Positions 47,009-60,344 of a DNA stretch of 64,000 nt are shown in pieces. The notes below the pieces were generated by a model, which searched no databases, had not been told where the DNA came from, and saw only the letters and a list, made by a program, of their open reading frames with translations. Source of the stretch: Micropterix aruncella (taxonomy: Eukaryota; Arthropoda; Insecta; Lepidoptera; Micropterigidae); NCBI GenBank assembly GCA_944548615.1, contig OX155961.1:32476616-32540615 (forward strand), read 5' to 3'. The stretch's first letter is position 1; each line of letters opens with the position of its first letter. The position numbers and the translations under genes were made by a program.

Positions 47009-47560
47009 TATATGACTGCCCGACTAAAAAGGAGTGTAATGTGTTCAGGGTTCATCTATTTATGTTTTCCATTTCTATATTCCACCATAACTGCTAAATG
47101 CTCGAACCGATTTAGAAGTGTGTCGTATTGTTAGAAACGTTTTGTCTTCCCGAGTGTCATTAGGTACGTGCCACGACCACTTGCAGCAGCGCCTTTAATA
47201 TAAATCGCCGTGTTTCGCTGTGCGTGTTGACATTCATCATTTGACAGTTTAGTTTTTGTTCGTTTTTCCTCTTTGCGGTCGTCAGGAATAGATCCGGTAT
47301 ACCGAGTAACGAAGAGAAATATTTGGAATATTAATTTAGAAGAATAAACTATACAAAGTGTTTAATTATTACCTACACTCCTCAACATATTACCGATTTT
47401 TAAATAACCGTTTTTGGTTCATACGAATTTATTCCAATCCAACATTTTGGAAAATTATAAAACTACGCAATTGTACTCCAAAAAAAATCCGGCATGTAAT
47501 AATGAAGAAATCTGGCTTTTTTATTCCACAATAACTTCTTACTTTATCAGGAGGCCGAAC
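47009..47560 (+). mobile_element. Family E repeat, copy 1
   Basis: Starts ATGACTGCCCGAC and GGAGTGTAATGTGTTCAGGG; includes TTTATTCCAATCCAACATTT, shared with 55160-55190. No ORF with homology. Confidence 0.65.
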
Positions 47561-48009
47561 CACAATGCATTTCTGTATAGATGGTCTGTTTCACATCGCT
47601 GTTGCCGCATATGTAAAATTACCTTTTGTCTTGAGCCTTCATAGAAGTCTTGAGCCGCGGCATAATAACCAGATGACTGCTGCGGTGAGACTATTTTAGT
47701 TTGAAACTTAAGTACTTTGACACAGTGTTTCTTACAATTTGTGTGTAAATTTGGCGAAATGAAGTTGCCTACGGTTTTACATGTTCAGGATGGAGGCAGG
47801 CTTTAAATATATATGCAACAAAAAAGGGGACTCTATATTGCATTACTTTTTAAAAAAAAATTCTTTTAGTCGACTTTTTACTTTTTACTATGTCACATCT
47901 ATTGGAAATTGTTTTTATTGTTCACCACCACCCCCTCCATATTGCGTAGATATTTTATAAATAAGTTAATATTTAAAACACATTTTTAAAAAGAAGCTTT
48001 TATTAAAAT

Positions 48010-48300
48010 GCTCAGTCCCAAGCCAACCCAAGATGCAACAGCCTTGTCGATGTGAAGCTAAGAACGAGCTATCATAATTGAATGCGTATACAAAATTTCA
48101 TTTCTGTGCTGTTGACTGTTGGCGAGTCTCCTCGTTGGAAGCCAACCCCGACTGCAGCAGCCATTATTGGTGAAATTTAGAACTGGCTATCATCATTGAA
48201 TGCGTATGCAAAATTTCGTTTCTGTGCTGTTTACCGTGAAAGAGTATCCTGGGCGTAGAATCAGGTCATGCTTACCATAAAAATGCATTGTCATCGGAAC
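48010..48300. repeat. 118-bp-type repeats, inverted, about 2.5 copies
   Basis: CTATCATAATTGAATGCGTA, then CTGTGCTGTTGAC and AAGCCAACCCCGACT. The reverse complement fits the unit at 32845-33510, and both loci share the flank TAAAAATGCATTGTCATCGG (inverted), so they are copies of one element. Confidence 0.8.
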
Positions 48301-48699
48301 TGAACCAACATGTAAAATTTCAACTTCATAGGATAAGAGGAAGTGTTTTTAATTCAGCTTGTAAAATTTCACATATACAAACGAACAAACTAACATTGAA
48401 AGATAAATAAAAGCTGGTAAAAATGGCATTTTTCTACTCGATTTTCCTACTCTTTATTTTGTTATGTCACATATGGGAAAATATTTTTCTTCACTGACCT
48501 ACGTCTCCCTCGATATTGCGTTCACTCGAAGTAATGTTAATGTTGATATGTCTTATGATTATAAAGGAAAAGACTGTTTTATATCGGCCACATTAAAACG
48601 GCCATCTCTTTGAAACGAAATTTAAAAATAAACATTCCTAGACATACCTACGCCGTGTTTAATGACCAAGGAACATTAATGTCAATTCGAAGAAAATAG

Positions 48700-48830
48700 A
48701 ACAACGCATTTGATCGTCACTGCGTCACGTGCAAATTTACAAACAAACAGAGGAAATGCTAAATGATCGACTTGCAACAGGATCTCGCTGCGCTCGGTCA
48801 ACTAGTATATTTTTAATTAATATATTTCGA
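48700..48830 (+). mobile_element. Possible Helitron 3' end
   Basis: GGATCTCGCTGCGCTCGGTC, then AACTAGTA, resembles a 3' hairpin followed by CTAGT. The matching TC end was not identified. Confidence 0.35.
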
Positions 48831-48892
48831 ATAAATAGGATGACTTATGAAAAAAAACCGCAAACATTTTGTCGCAAATGCGAGTGTTTGCG

Positions 48893-48990
48893 AATGCAAG
48901 TGTCATTGTATTGACCAAGTGTCACTTTATTTAAAATTCGCAAATGCAAGTGTTATTTTATTGGCAAGTGTCACTTTATTTCAAATATTT
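48893..48990. repeat. 50-bp direct duplication
   Basis: AATGCAAGTGTCATTGTATT and GTGTCACTTTATTT, then repeated with small changes 50 bp later. Confidence 0.7.
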
Positions 48991-49637
48991 TAGAATTTAT
49001 TTCAAATTCATTTTATTTAATTAATTAATTTAACAATTCATTTACAATGCATAAGTCTCACTAACAATCATATCAATAAAAATACATTATTAAAATAAAA
49101 ATAAAAATTGAACACGGTTGATATGAGCATTAGCAGGTATGTATTGCTGCTGCCCAACTAAATGCCAGGACTTGTTACAGGGCAGCGAGCTCTCTAGTTT
49201 TTAGTTCACATATATTCGGCGATTTGGAAAAAAATAATAAAAAGGAAAACAAGTTTATATATTACCGTCACCATTACAAATTATAACTAATAATCACTAA
49301 ATAATGATTACAATAGGAAATATTTTAAATAAAACACAGAAAATAAATAATTGTGTTAATAAAATAAAAATAAAATAAAATAAATTGTCAAATAATATCA
49401 AACGATAGTCACCAAAATTAATGAATAAATAATAGTAATTAAAAAGTCAACGAAAATAATAATAATTAAAAAATGATTAGCCCTAAAAACAGTCTAATTT
49501 TATTTTTCAACTGACTTCTACTGTTTAATCATAATCTGATAATCATCTACAGTCTACCTACACCGTTAAAACGTGATTTAAGCTATCTTAAACGAAAACA
49601 TAAAAAAAACATAAATCGTCATTTATTTTATTAAGTA

Positions 49638-52600
49638 CTAGCTGTTGCCCGCGGCTTCGCTTCGCGTAAACTTTCGAATCGAGTTGAGAGTTGAGTATAA
49701 TTTCCTTCTATAATAAGATTCTAGAGCAAATGAAAAGCCTTGGAGAGGACCAATTTAAAAAGATAATTATATATAATTTGGTAAGAAACCCAATTTATGG
49801 TATAAGGGAGTTTGAAAATTCTGAGTTTATTTTCCATGTTGATTATTAATGACATGCGTAAAGTTTTAAACATAATGGTATTATGTGTAAGGAGAAAAAA
49901 AAAATCTTTCTAAGTAAATTCAAATTTCTATTACATGATTTAATTTTTGTGTCAGATAATTTAATTTAATTTTAGATAATAATTTTATATTAGCTAACCT
50001 GCTGTGTAATGTGACGCAAATTTTCTACTGATTGATGTTATTTATTGTGATGCTCAAGGTGATTAAGGTGTACAATGTATAAGATGAAATTAAAATAAAA
50101 GAAAAATAAAAAATTTAAAGATTCAAATATTTTTTTAACTCCTTCTATACCATTGAATATCTATAATATTGTATATTTTCAAAGACTATTTGATTTTAAA
50201 ATGATTTTCAAAAGTTTTAATTTTTCTATGGTTTCAAAATATTTCTAAGTAGTCTATAGATTTGAATATTTTCAAAGACTATTTGATTTTAAAGTGATTT
50301 TCAAATTATTTTATTTTTCTATGGTTTCAAAATATTACTAAGTATTCTATAGTTTTGAATATTTTCAAAGACTATTAGATTTTTCAGATTCCCGAGCTTT
50401 TTCTGGTTTAAATGACGTGTCGCAACCTTAAATCAGTGCATATCCTAAATGCTCTTTGTAAGCTATATATCTTACAGCCAACCACTTATTTTCAACTTAC
50501 GAAAATCTTACATCTGCATGCCGAAATCTCCTCTGTTGCTCACTCCTGATGGCGAAACTGCTTTTCAAAATCAATATTCTTCTACCTGTACCTGTTTTAT
50601 GCGTCTTTCAGTATTTTTAAAATTGAATTTCAGGTTTTTCACGCAAATTAACTGAACTATTCGAGCTTACAAGTTTCGAATAGTGGTCCCTTCAGAAAAT
50701 ATTTCTGATTGTTTTACGCTTAATTAAATCGTTTAATTTTTATATAATGAGCGCCGATCGAATCTTGGCGTTTAAAACTATTTCTCGGACTGAAAACAAC
50801 ATCGCTTTCTCGTGTCTTTAGACTGAAATTTCACGCTGATTCTATTGCGTCTCTCAAATTTTACAAATTTCTACTAATTTAAAAGTTATAATAAAAAAAT
50901 TGGCTAACTGAAAATTACAGACTCTTTTATTAAAAATTTGCCCTTATTTATATGATTCTCAGAGGGTGAATTTCGTATTGGTATTTTACTCTGAGTAAAA
51001 AAACTAGTTATTTAGTGAAACAATATTTTATTTAATAAGCTTTGAAACATGACCAAATTGTATCTTTTTATACTCGTAATATACTTATGTGAATATTTTT
51101 AATTATTATAAAACTAATTATCATATTATTATATTTTTAAACACGTTAAAAACATCGCAATTAAATTAAATTTTAATATTTACAAATGAACACTGACGAA
51201 CTCATTTCGTCGTCAGTCCTAAAAGTTACTCGTTCTTTGTAGTATATTAATCCACGGTAAAAACTATGTTTTCTTATGCAAAATCATATATCTTAAATCG
51301 ACTAAAAGTTCGAATTCTATTTAGATATTACAAAGCGATATTTTCTGCTGGTTTTCAAATTTCTATAGCGTGGAAAAGATTAGCACGCAAATATTTACAG
51401 CTATCTTATTCCAAAGTCAGTTTCAACTTTTTTAAATAAATCTTTTGTTATATAGATAATAACAAACTAAATCTAATATGTTTTTCTGGCCAGTAATCTC
51501 ATCGATTACTCAGCTCAATCAGAGAAAAACGTTTTACATAATTTTTTAAAACTACTTACATATAAAGTACATCAGAATTGATATTAAACGCGACGATATG
51601 CTGTTGGTGATCTTCTTTTCCTGTCCAGTATTTTATTTGGCGTCCTCTTCTTTGTAATACTATTTCATCCTTCTGGTGTTTTATGTAATATGTCTTCCTT
51701 CTTGTTATATTATGATATGTCGTCCTTCATGGTATATTATGGATTGGTCATTGGTCTTCCTTCTTAGTTTTTTACAGTAGATCGTCGTTCAATTCAATTC
51801 GTAGTATTAAGCTTTTGCCTCCAAATTTTTCAATAATGTTTCTACGCTTCGCGGTATTCGTATTTTCGCAAAACATATAGCAAAATCATATTATAATATT
51901 ACTTTGTGAGCCTTGGAGGACATGCGAGACGCATGCCCTCCAGGCGAATTAAAACACACCTATGCGTCTGCTATTAATGCTCGAATTATTGACTGATGAA
52001 TGATTAAATGATCAATGATTGAATGTTGAATGATTAATGTTGCCCCTTTTCAGGGCCGGTTCCTTATATAACATCGTGTTTACTTCCCTTCCACGATCAT
52101 TATTTTTCTGTCATAATTTAACTTCGCTTTACATTGGCGCCACCCCCCATTTCTCGAGGATGTTCAATAATGTGATATTAATCGTTTGTTATTATTTTTT
52201 AAATATTTTGGTGTGTTTTCCATTGATTTTTCTTATTTTTCATAAATCCTATTATATTTTAGTGTAGTTATATGTATCGATATTCTCGTTCCGAATCTTC
52301 TTAATTACTATTTTTTAAGCTTTAATTATATGAGTTTTTCATGTTTAAAAATTTTATTTTGAAAAACTATGTTCTACTCTTTTTTTAAAATTTAATATAT
52401 TCTATTATATGTGTTACTTTCCTGGCTTTTCAAAGTTGATATAATTTTTTTTATTTTTCTGTTTATTGTGGTAGTTTTTTATGTTTTTCTTCAATTTTTG
52501 TTTTTTTTTCAAAACGGACTTCATTTCTATTACCGTCCTATTTTTAAAACATTTTCTATATTTTTTAATTATTTTAATGTCATACTTTTAAAACGTCTTT

Positions 52601-54168
52601 TTCATACAACACCTAGTGACGCCGCGTATGTTCTACTTTCCCGCGCTTTCTCTCATTCTTCTGCCTATTTGAACTTCCCTACACATTGTCGTCTGAGCTT
52701 TTGGCGTCAAATGTCTGTTTTAAATTCATGACCATATATGGACATGCTTTCTACGCGTGTATAGTGCTGCTTTTATACTTTTTATCGTAATATCCATTCT
52801 TTTATATTCCTCTATTCAAATATGACATTTAAAACCCGATCTTATTTTCAAAAATCCTTTCGATTTTATTTATATCTCTGAAATTAAATTGAGATTTTTC
52901 TGTTTTTTTTAACTTTATAAATGAATCAGTGCCATCTGTCATTTCTTAATATAAGTTCTTGAGTTTAATCTGATATTTTATGGATATTTCTTATACCTAA
53001 TCGTTCCACTTTTTTTATACATGTCGCTACTGGTATTGTTTTAAAATGAAATATTCGTGACTATGTTATCGCCGTATCGCGATTTTCAAACTTGATAGGT
53101 TTGAATGTAATTAATTTAATTCATTACATATGATAGCTGACATTCTAATTTTCATATAATTAAATTCATTAAAAAAAAATACGAAGGCATATTGCTGGAT
53201 TGGCAATAAAATATATATTTTTTGATTATTCTACATAGAATTTGCATTTCTATTTTAATATATTATTCTCCCTGACTCATCACATTAGCATATTTTGATT
53301 ATTTGTATGTAGGTAATATTGAATATAATATTACAGCCATGACAACTATCACGATAGTTATGTTTATAATAATGAAATTTTTAGCATTTAATTTTGTGAC
53401 GCATCCAAGTGTAGGAATGCCTATCTACTGGAGTAGGTGATTGTATTGTATTGTATTGTATTGTATAGTAGGGTGGCGTATATTTGCCTTAGACGCTACC
53501 TTTAGATATATAGTAAAAGACGTCCTGTTCGCTTTTTGTTCTTCGTCACCCGCCGCCTTCCGCTGAACGCTGACCTTGTTGGGCTAGTCGCCGCCGCGCA
53601 GCCCCCGCTAGGTATTTTGAGTTGCTTCACCGCGTTACTTATTTCATGATATATCTAAAACTATTCCAACTAAAAAATTAGTGTACAATGCTAATATTAT
53701 CTCTATTTAACACTCGTGATGGTGGATTGATTTATTTTGACAAGGATTCATATTTTACTGCTAATGTCTTCAACAAACTACTTTTTAATTTTTTTTTTGA
53801 ATCATAAAAGCTGTTATTGTAGCTTAAATATAAAAGTTGGATATATGCTGTCCCGGACTTTTTTTAAGATCTCTTTGAAGCCGACGTTTTTGTTTGACAT
53901 AGTTTTCAAAAATACCAAACCGTTTCGTCAACGCACGCCGATAAAGCACATCACCAGCACATTTTCTCCGACTCGATTTACAAATAACGTGATTTCGTAT
54001 TGAAAACTAATATTTATCACAATAAAATATAGCCTATAGCAATACTCGATAATTTAGCTTTCCAATAATGAAAGAATTTTTGAAATCGGATAAGTTGTTT
54101 TCGAGATTACCTCCTTTATACAAACTTACAAACGTACACACATTACCTCTTTATAATATTAGTATAGA
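49638..54168 (-). mobile_element. Helitron, 4.5 kb, no recognised helicase
   Basis: The minus strand begins TCTATACTAATATTATAAAG after host A (plus T at 54169) and ends GCGGGCAACAGCTAG before host T. A CGCG...CGCG stem precedes the terminus. The conserved 5' 150 bp recurs at 46430-46580. The interior is AT-rich with a 93-bp triplicate, a TTGTA microsatellite (about 53440-53465) and a short GC-rich patch (53520-53640). Open frames such as 52411-52731 are low-complexity. No Rep or helicase motif is seen, so it is probably non-autonomous or a nest of elements; the ends may belong to two insertions. Confidence 0.65.
50140..50395. repeat. 93-bp minisatellite, 3 copies
   Basis: ATTTTCAAAGACTATTTGAT at about 50174, 50267 and 50359 (last copy diverged), with CTATGGTTTCAAAATATT between. 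It lies inside the 4.5-kb Helitron. Confidence 0.8.
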
Positions 54169-54389
54169 TTATTATAATTTAGGATAGGTTTACTAAAGCC
54201 TGGAATTTAAAATTTTGCTTAGAAATACCTGGAAGTTTAACAAAATATGAAGCTATCATACATATACATAAAATATAATATTAGTGTCGTCGTAAGAAAA
54301 CATCGAAATTGACTAAGTTCTGTTATAGAAATAGCCATTCTGCAATGCTAGGCACCTATCATCGAATCTGTATACGGTTGGAGGCGATC

Positions 54390-55606
54390 TAACACGTTCG
54401 TGTTTTTAACACGCTTTTATTAGGTCGACCTGTATGTAACTATGTAATGGAATCTAAGGTAACTAATTTAACCATCTTCCAAGGATCGTAGCGTCATGAA
54501 AATTGGCAGCTGTATGTAGTTCTGATGACAATACAATTATATGGTACTGTCGAACTGATCTGATGATGGAGCCGGAAGATGTGAACTGGAACTTCATGAT
54601 GGAGCATCGTATCATAGCTGTATTTGGACTTGTTAGAAGTCTTGGAAGGAACTTTGACCACGATTAGGTTTCAAGGTCTGATGATGTGGTTTTTAAGTGC
54701 ATTTATAAAAGCGTGTTTTTAGTGTTTTTTTTTAAACGATTAATTTATTATTTTACATGACTGCCCAAAAAAGGAGTGTTATGTGTTCAGGATTCATCTA
54801 TATATCGTTTCTTTATTCCACCATAACTTTTAAACGTTTGAACTGATTTAGAAGTGTGTAGCATTGTTAGAATCGTTTTGTCCTCCCGAGTGTCATAGCG
54901 TACGTGCTGCGACCCCTTGCTCCCATATAAGAAAAAAACAGCGTCTTTAATATAAATCGCCGTGTTGGGCGGTGCGTGTTGACATTCATCATTTGACAGT
55001 TTAGTTATGTTGTTCTTCCACTTCCCGGCCCTCAGGAATAGATCCGGTAGGCATAGTAACGAAGGGAAATATTTGGAATAATAATTTATCAAAATAAATT
55101 AGACAAAGCGTTCAATTATTACACTTCGCAAAATATTTACGAATTTTAAATAACGGTTTTTGGATCCTACGAATTTATTCCAATCCAACATTTTGGAAAA
55201 TTATAAAACCAAGCAATTGTACGCGGAAAAAATCCGGTATGTATTTAATTATAAAGCACTGATTTTTTATTCCACCATAACTTCTAAACGCATAAACCGA
55301 TTTAGAAATGTGTGATATTGTTAAAATTGTTCTCATTGGGTGTCATAGGGTAGCTACATTGTACAAATGTCAAAAGATACTTGTATAAATGTCCAAATGT
55401 CAATAAATTTACATAAATATATGGGTTTAGTGTCAAACGAAAGGTCTGATTGAGTACATTCCGGAAATATACATATATCTATGTATATAGATAAATACAT
55501 AAAACACAAATATTTCATAAATTACCGTAATAAAAGTAGTTATAAATAGTTCACTTTCTGTGACGGCAGTCGTGTTTTTTATTCATTTTAATATATTTAC
55601 TTGTTC
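54390..55606 (+). mobile_element. Family E repeat, copy 2 (longest)
   Basis: AACACGCTTTTATTAGGTCG and CCTGTATGTAACTATGTAAT lead into ATGACTGCCCAAAAAAGGAG and end TTAATATATTTACTTGTT. The 54397-54755 part is near-identical to 59422-59800. Confidence 0.7.
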
Positions 55607-55720
55607 CGATGATGTCCTTTCGGCAGGAAGGTGTCGAAGGACAAACAACATGGACTAAACCACTCGACTGCTGTAAGCTATCAAAGCTTGCAACCCTAGA
55701 TAGCTAACGTTTCTGAACTT

Positions 55721-56362
55721 CTGGGAGTTAATTGGCCCTTGCTGAGTTGGCCACGAAGACCCATTCTGTTCAGGGTTGGTCACACTCACGGGTCAACACC
55801 TATCCGACGGCCTCCACGCATGAAGTGCGAGCCTGGGTAGGACTCTGGCCCTATGGTCAGTTTCCCCTGGGAATCAACCTTCTGGCGCTCCTGGACGGTC
55901 TGCGCACCGTGCGGCTTGAACCAATCGATTGGGCACTCTGACTAACAGTCGGGGGAGTCTGAAAGCAGTACTGTTTCCTATAGAGCGGGGGTGGTCGCGG
56001 ACCTTACGGTGGCTGCTCTTGAAACGACCATCGGCTACCGATCCTGGGTGACAATCCGGGCAAAGGATGCCTTGGTCCGCGATAGATTCGGTGTACACCG
56101 TTTCACCGCTTCGTAAGGGAGAGGACCGCGCAAGCGACCTCGAACTCGTAACCAATCGAGAGACTGAAGTAATCTGGTCGCAATTGGAAGTAAGGGCGTG
56201 AGTGTAAGCCCGCCGGGTTACACTCCTGGCGGTTAAGGCGTTGGCCTCTTACGTGTTTGTGGCGGAGCTAGACGGTGGACTGTTTTGTCCAAGTCTTCTG
56301 CGCTCACTCGTTAAAACTTCCTGAGGTGACGGGCCCGCCCGCTGTAGTCGACAACCCTAGTT
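55721..56362 (-). mobile_element. Family A element, intact 642-bp copy
   Basis: Flanked by a perfect 12-bp direct repeat GTTTCTGAACTT (55709-55720 and 56363-56374). On the minus strand it begins AACTAGGGTTGTCGACTAC, the same terminus as the array copies (AACTAGAGTTGTC), and ends ...GGGCCAATTAACTCCCAG. The order of blocks matches the array copy across the whole length. No poly(A) tail and no convincing ORF. Confidence 0.85.
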
Positions 56363-56374
56363 GTTTCTGAACTT

Positions 56375-56714
56375 TTATGATAAGCTACCCATTTGACTTT
56401 TTGACGATCAAAAATCGGCGATCTGCCTACACATATTGGGTTGCGGAACAAGCCACTGGGTGTAGTTTCAAAATCGTCTCATGCTATCCAAAGAAAAGTT
56501 TTACTTTCCCCGCATGATCCCATTGCCATTGAAATAAGACCCCGAAATTCAATAGGGACGACGGTTATAAACTCCCCACTACGTGGAACCCTCTTCTTAA
56601 AATGTTCTCAATGCCCATTGCAGAGCGCAAGGATGTAACATAAGATACAGTGAGTGTTGTGTGCATGGCGGATTTTCATAATTCGCTCGAGTCGAACCCA
56701 TCGCTCCATCACCG
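56375..56714. other. Interval without recognised content
   Basis: Moderately GC-rich, with no reading frame I can assign. Confidence 0.4.
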
Positions 56715-56868
56715 TTATAATCTGCTTAGTAACGTCAGCGGTTTGCCGCCAACTTACAGAACAGCACTTCAGTCTACCACCCTGGACAGCGGCGGTTGCA
56801 ACTTTGCTAAAACGTCAGGGCTTTACAAACTTCACGCGGTAAATTCGTTTTAATCTTATTTATGAGAT
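56715..56868 (+). mobile_element. Family C, right half
   Basis: CTGGACAGCGGCGGTTGCAA, AAAACGTCAGGGCTTTACAA and CTTCACGCGGTAAATTCGTT, then CTTATTTATGAG, corresponding to the right arms at 1380-1460. Confidence 0.55.
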
Positions 56869-56984
56869 TCATTGGATTTTTCTAAACGCGCGTTAGTGAA
56901 TCAATCGCTTTTATTGGTTTTCAACACTTCAACGTGCTGGAGTCTCTTGTTTTCTGCAAAAAACGTTGTGGGCTTTCTACCAAA

Positions 56985-57420
56985 AATTATTTTTATATTT
57001 GGGGTTTAAATTTTTCAATTTGTTGCCAGCAGAAATTAAAATACTTCAAGAGGTTGAATTTAAGAAATGCATAAAAACAAACCTAACCGTTCATGCTCTC
57101 TAAAATTTTGATGAATTTGACAAGGCTGTCTTTATTTTTAAAAGATAATTTACCATTTATCAAATATATTTTGTTCTGTATTTTGTTACTTTAGTGTTGA
57201 TTTTATTGTAAAACTTATTGTTTATTAACTAATTATTTTATAATGTTTGATTAACTATTTTTTTTAAATTACTGATAGATTATTTTTTTAAATGTTTATA
57301 TTTTTTTGGTTATTTGAGTCTGTTTGATTTTGTTTTTAATAATTGATCCGAAGGTGCCTTGCCTTTACATATAAAAAGTATATGTACACGTAATGAAGTT
57401 GTGAATAACTTCTAGCAAAT
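56985..57420 (+). pseudogene. LINE C-terminal fragment and 3' UTR
   Basis: Reads LGFKFFNLLPAEIKILQEVE then FKKCIKTNL, a CR1/Jockey C-terminus; an AT-rich 3' UTR follows. About 35 residues only. Confidence 0.65.
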
Positions 57421-57431
57421 GTAAAATGACT

Positions 57432-57670
57432 GTTTGTTTGTTTGTTTGTTTGTTTATACTCTTTATTGTGAAAATGTCACAATGGGGGGTTTATTGTCAT
57501 ACGACAATCTCTTACAACCAACCCTACTATGACATGTTATATGTATGTGTGCATGTAACATATCTGTAAGTGTGTGTCTTGTTATTGCATTCGATCGACA
57601 GAATTGAAAATTCCAATTAATTTGATCCCAACGGAAAATTGTGACCCAGGGAATCGAACCCGGGACCTAT
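57432..57670 (-). mobile_element. tRNA-derived SINE
   Basis: The minus strand starts near GTCCCGGGTTCGATTCCCTG, which contains a Pol III box B (GGTTCGATTCC). The body ends GTTGGTTGTAAGAGATTG and GACAATAAA, and the tail is (AAAC)n (57432-57456). The A box region is not clear. Confidence 0.7.
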
Positions 57671-58084
57671 GTACTTTTTGGAATTAATAAAATATTACTA
57701 TGACTATGCGTCTCACTATCACGTTTTTCTTGCAGTTCATATTAAATGCTAGGTCTATATATTTATACATCAGCGCCTAATCCCTATTTTTTTTATTAAA
57801 CAGAAAATAAAAAAGTTCATGTGTAATTTACAGAGAAGAGTAGTGTGAACACGATGAATCGTGGCATGTCATATGTACATATATGGCCTAACTTTCCTAT
57901 TTGTAGCTGTATGACTGGTATTTGCTGCGTATACATCAATCGTTCTCATCCCCTTCTACCGCTCTTGAATCGTTTTTCCTAACGTTGAGACACAGCGACA
58001 TTTTGGGCCAGTTTTTATAACCTCGCTTAAACTAAAGTAAGGAACAGAGTAATAGTTAATAAAAACATGTAAATGGTTCCTGTG

Positions 58085-58262
58085 CAGTTAGGCCACTAAA
58101 ACCTGCTCGTTAACTTGGGTCAGCTCAACTCACCGTTTAGCCCCCTTTCAGTAGCCTCATCGTAGAGGGTCGAGCCTGGAAATGACTGTGTCACGGCAGG
58201 TGGATCAGTTTCTCCAGGGGATGTCCTTGGGGCGCTGCTTGGCGGTTTGCGCATCGTGTGTC
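58085..58262 (-). mobile_element. Family A, divergent 3'-half copy
   Basis: The minus strand has GCGCCCCAAGGACATCCCCT and GGAGAAACTGATCC, then a GAGTTGAGCTGACCC block, in family A order. Confidence 0.55.
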
Positions 58263-58611
58263 ATCAGTAACATGTTTAAAAATAGCTATCAATGAAATAT
58301 TTAAACCACTCTATATTAGGCACACCACCCTTTTTTTAAATCAAAATAATTTTTTTGACAATCACTTTATTCTCAATTTAAACTTAGTCAAAATCATTTA
58401 ACTATATTGACCTTGGGTATATATCGCTGTTAAAGAATGTTACATTTATTCTTTTTCTTTGTAGTCTTTTTAGTATTCTTGAAACTATAATTTTATTTAT
58501 AAAGAAGGACAATATTTGCTGTCATGATATGGCCGGTTATTAAGTCTTACTATTTTCACATTAATGTGCTTCAATATACATATTTTTTTCCCAAAACGTA
58601 GAGTATACTCT

Positions 58612-59061
58612 TTTTCACGACTGCCCATCAAAAACGGAGTGTAATGTGTTCAGGGTTCATCTAAGTAAGTATGTTTTCGGTTTCTTTATTACACCATAAC
58701 TTCTAAACGCTTTAACCGATTAAGAAGTGTGGTATTGTTAGAATCGCTATGTCATCCCGAGTTTTATGTCATCCCATTTATATAGTTAATGTACCCCATC
58801 AGGCGTACATTATCTGTACAAATATCAAGTAAGTGGTTGTCTAAATGTTCAAATGTCAATAAAATAACATTAATATATCCTGTTTAGTGTTAAATGAATG
58901 GTATGGTTGAGTACATTCCGGAAATATACATTTATCTATATGGATAAATACATAAAACTTGAATGTTTCATATAAAAACCATAATGAAAACATATATAAA
59001 TACAACAGTTCACTTTCTGCAGTTGTGTTTTTTATTCTTTTTAATATATTTACTTGTTTGC
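58612..59061 (+). mobile_element. Family E repeat, copy 3
   Basis: CACGACTGCCCATCAAAAAC to TTAATATATTTACTTGTT. Lacks the upstream GGTCGACC part. Confidence 0.7.
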
Positions 59062-59421
59062 CATACCGTATGCACCTAGAAGATTACACACATACATAGG
59101 CAAACTTTAGTTTTATCCCAATGTTTTCTCGCCGATATCCAGGTCAGAGACTTACTCGGCTGCAAAAGTTTTCAGTGAAAGGAAGATCCAACTTGCTGTC
59201 GTCTTCAATTTGAACCGTTAAATTGTGCTTCACAGAAGCTTAACGTTTAATGCTCTCGATTTCCGCTGTCATTTCATTTAGATGGAGCCATTCGGAAATG
59301 ATATTGGAAGATTCGATTTTTGATTTGAGAACAAAGTTAATGGGCTGCTATATCTAGATGTGATGAAATTGATCGAAGGAAAAGCCATTCTATTCTGTCA
59401 TTGCGGATTTTCGTTTCGAGT

Positions 59422-60238
59422 TGATGCGTTTTTAACACGCTTTTATTAGGTCGACCTGTATGTAACTAACTATGTAATGGAATCTAAGGTAACTAATTTA
59501 ACCATCTTCCAAGGATCGTAGCGTCATGAAAAGCATGAAAAGCGTCATCTTCCAATTGGCAGCTGTATGTAGTTCTGATGGCAATACAATAATATGGTAC
59601 TGTCGAACTGATCTGATGATGGAGTCGGAAGATATGAACTGGAACTTCATGATGGAACATCGTATCATAGCTGTGTTTGGACTTGTTAGAAAAGTCTTGG
59701 AATGAACTTTGACCACGATTAGGTTTCGAGGTCTGATGATGTGGTTTTTACGTGCATTTATAAAAGCGTGTTTTTTTAAACTATTAATTTAAATTATTTA
59801 CACGACTGCCTAACAAAAAAAAATGTAATGTGTTCAGGGTTCATCTCTGTATGTTTTACGTTTCTTTGTTTCTCCATAACTTCTTAACGCTTGAGCCGAT
59901 TTAGAAGTGGGTGGTATTGTTAGAATTGTCATGTCACTTTAAGTGTCATAGAATACCTTAGCTGTCCATATACCAAATAATTAGTGGTCTAAATATCCAA
60001 ATCCCCAAATGCCATTACAGTAACATAAATAAATAGTGTTTAGTGTTAAATGAAAGGTCTGATTGAGTACATTCCGGAAATATACATGTACCTATCTATA
60101 GGGATATATACATAAAATACAAATATTTCATAAAAACCCCGTAATATAAATAGTTATAAATATAATACAATATGTAGTTCAGTTTCTGTAAAGGCAGATG
60201 TGTATTTTATACTTTTTATTATATTTACTTGTTGGACA
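59422..60238 (+). mobile_element. Family E repeat, copy 4
   Basis: Starts in the AACACGCTTTTATTAGGTCG block and ends near 60238. Compared with copy 2 it has a small direct duplication GTCATGAAAAGCATGAAAAG (about 59523-59542). Confidence 0.7.
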
Positions 60239-60320
60239 ATGTTTCCAACCCCGTTTAAAATATTGATTGCACTATGGTCTATTTGTTCACCTAAACTATG
60301 TGTGTGATGGAATAGACCTT

Positions 60321-60342
60321 GTTGTTTATCATAATAAACAAC
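60321..60342. repeat. Short palindrome with CATA spacer
   Basis: GTTGTTTAT, CATA, ATAAACAAC: 9-bp arms, immediately left of the longer inverted repeat. Confidence 0.9.
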
Positions 60343-60344
60343 AA

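Noticed and set aside
52037..52731. Hydrophobic open frames rich in Phe, Leu and Ile
   Set aside because: AT-rich DNA inside the Helitron gives Phe/Leu/Ile-rich frames by composition; no domain seen.
57620..57670. tRNA gene suggested by GGTTCGATTCC
   Set aside because: No cloverleaf can be built around it; the body and AAAC tail show a SINE.
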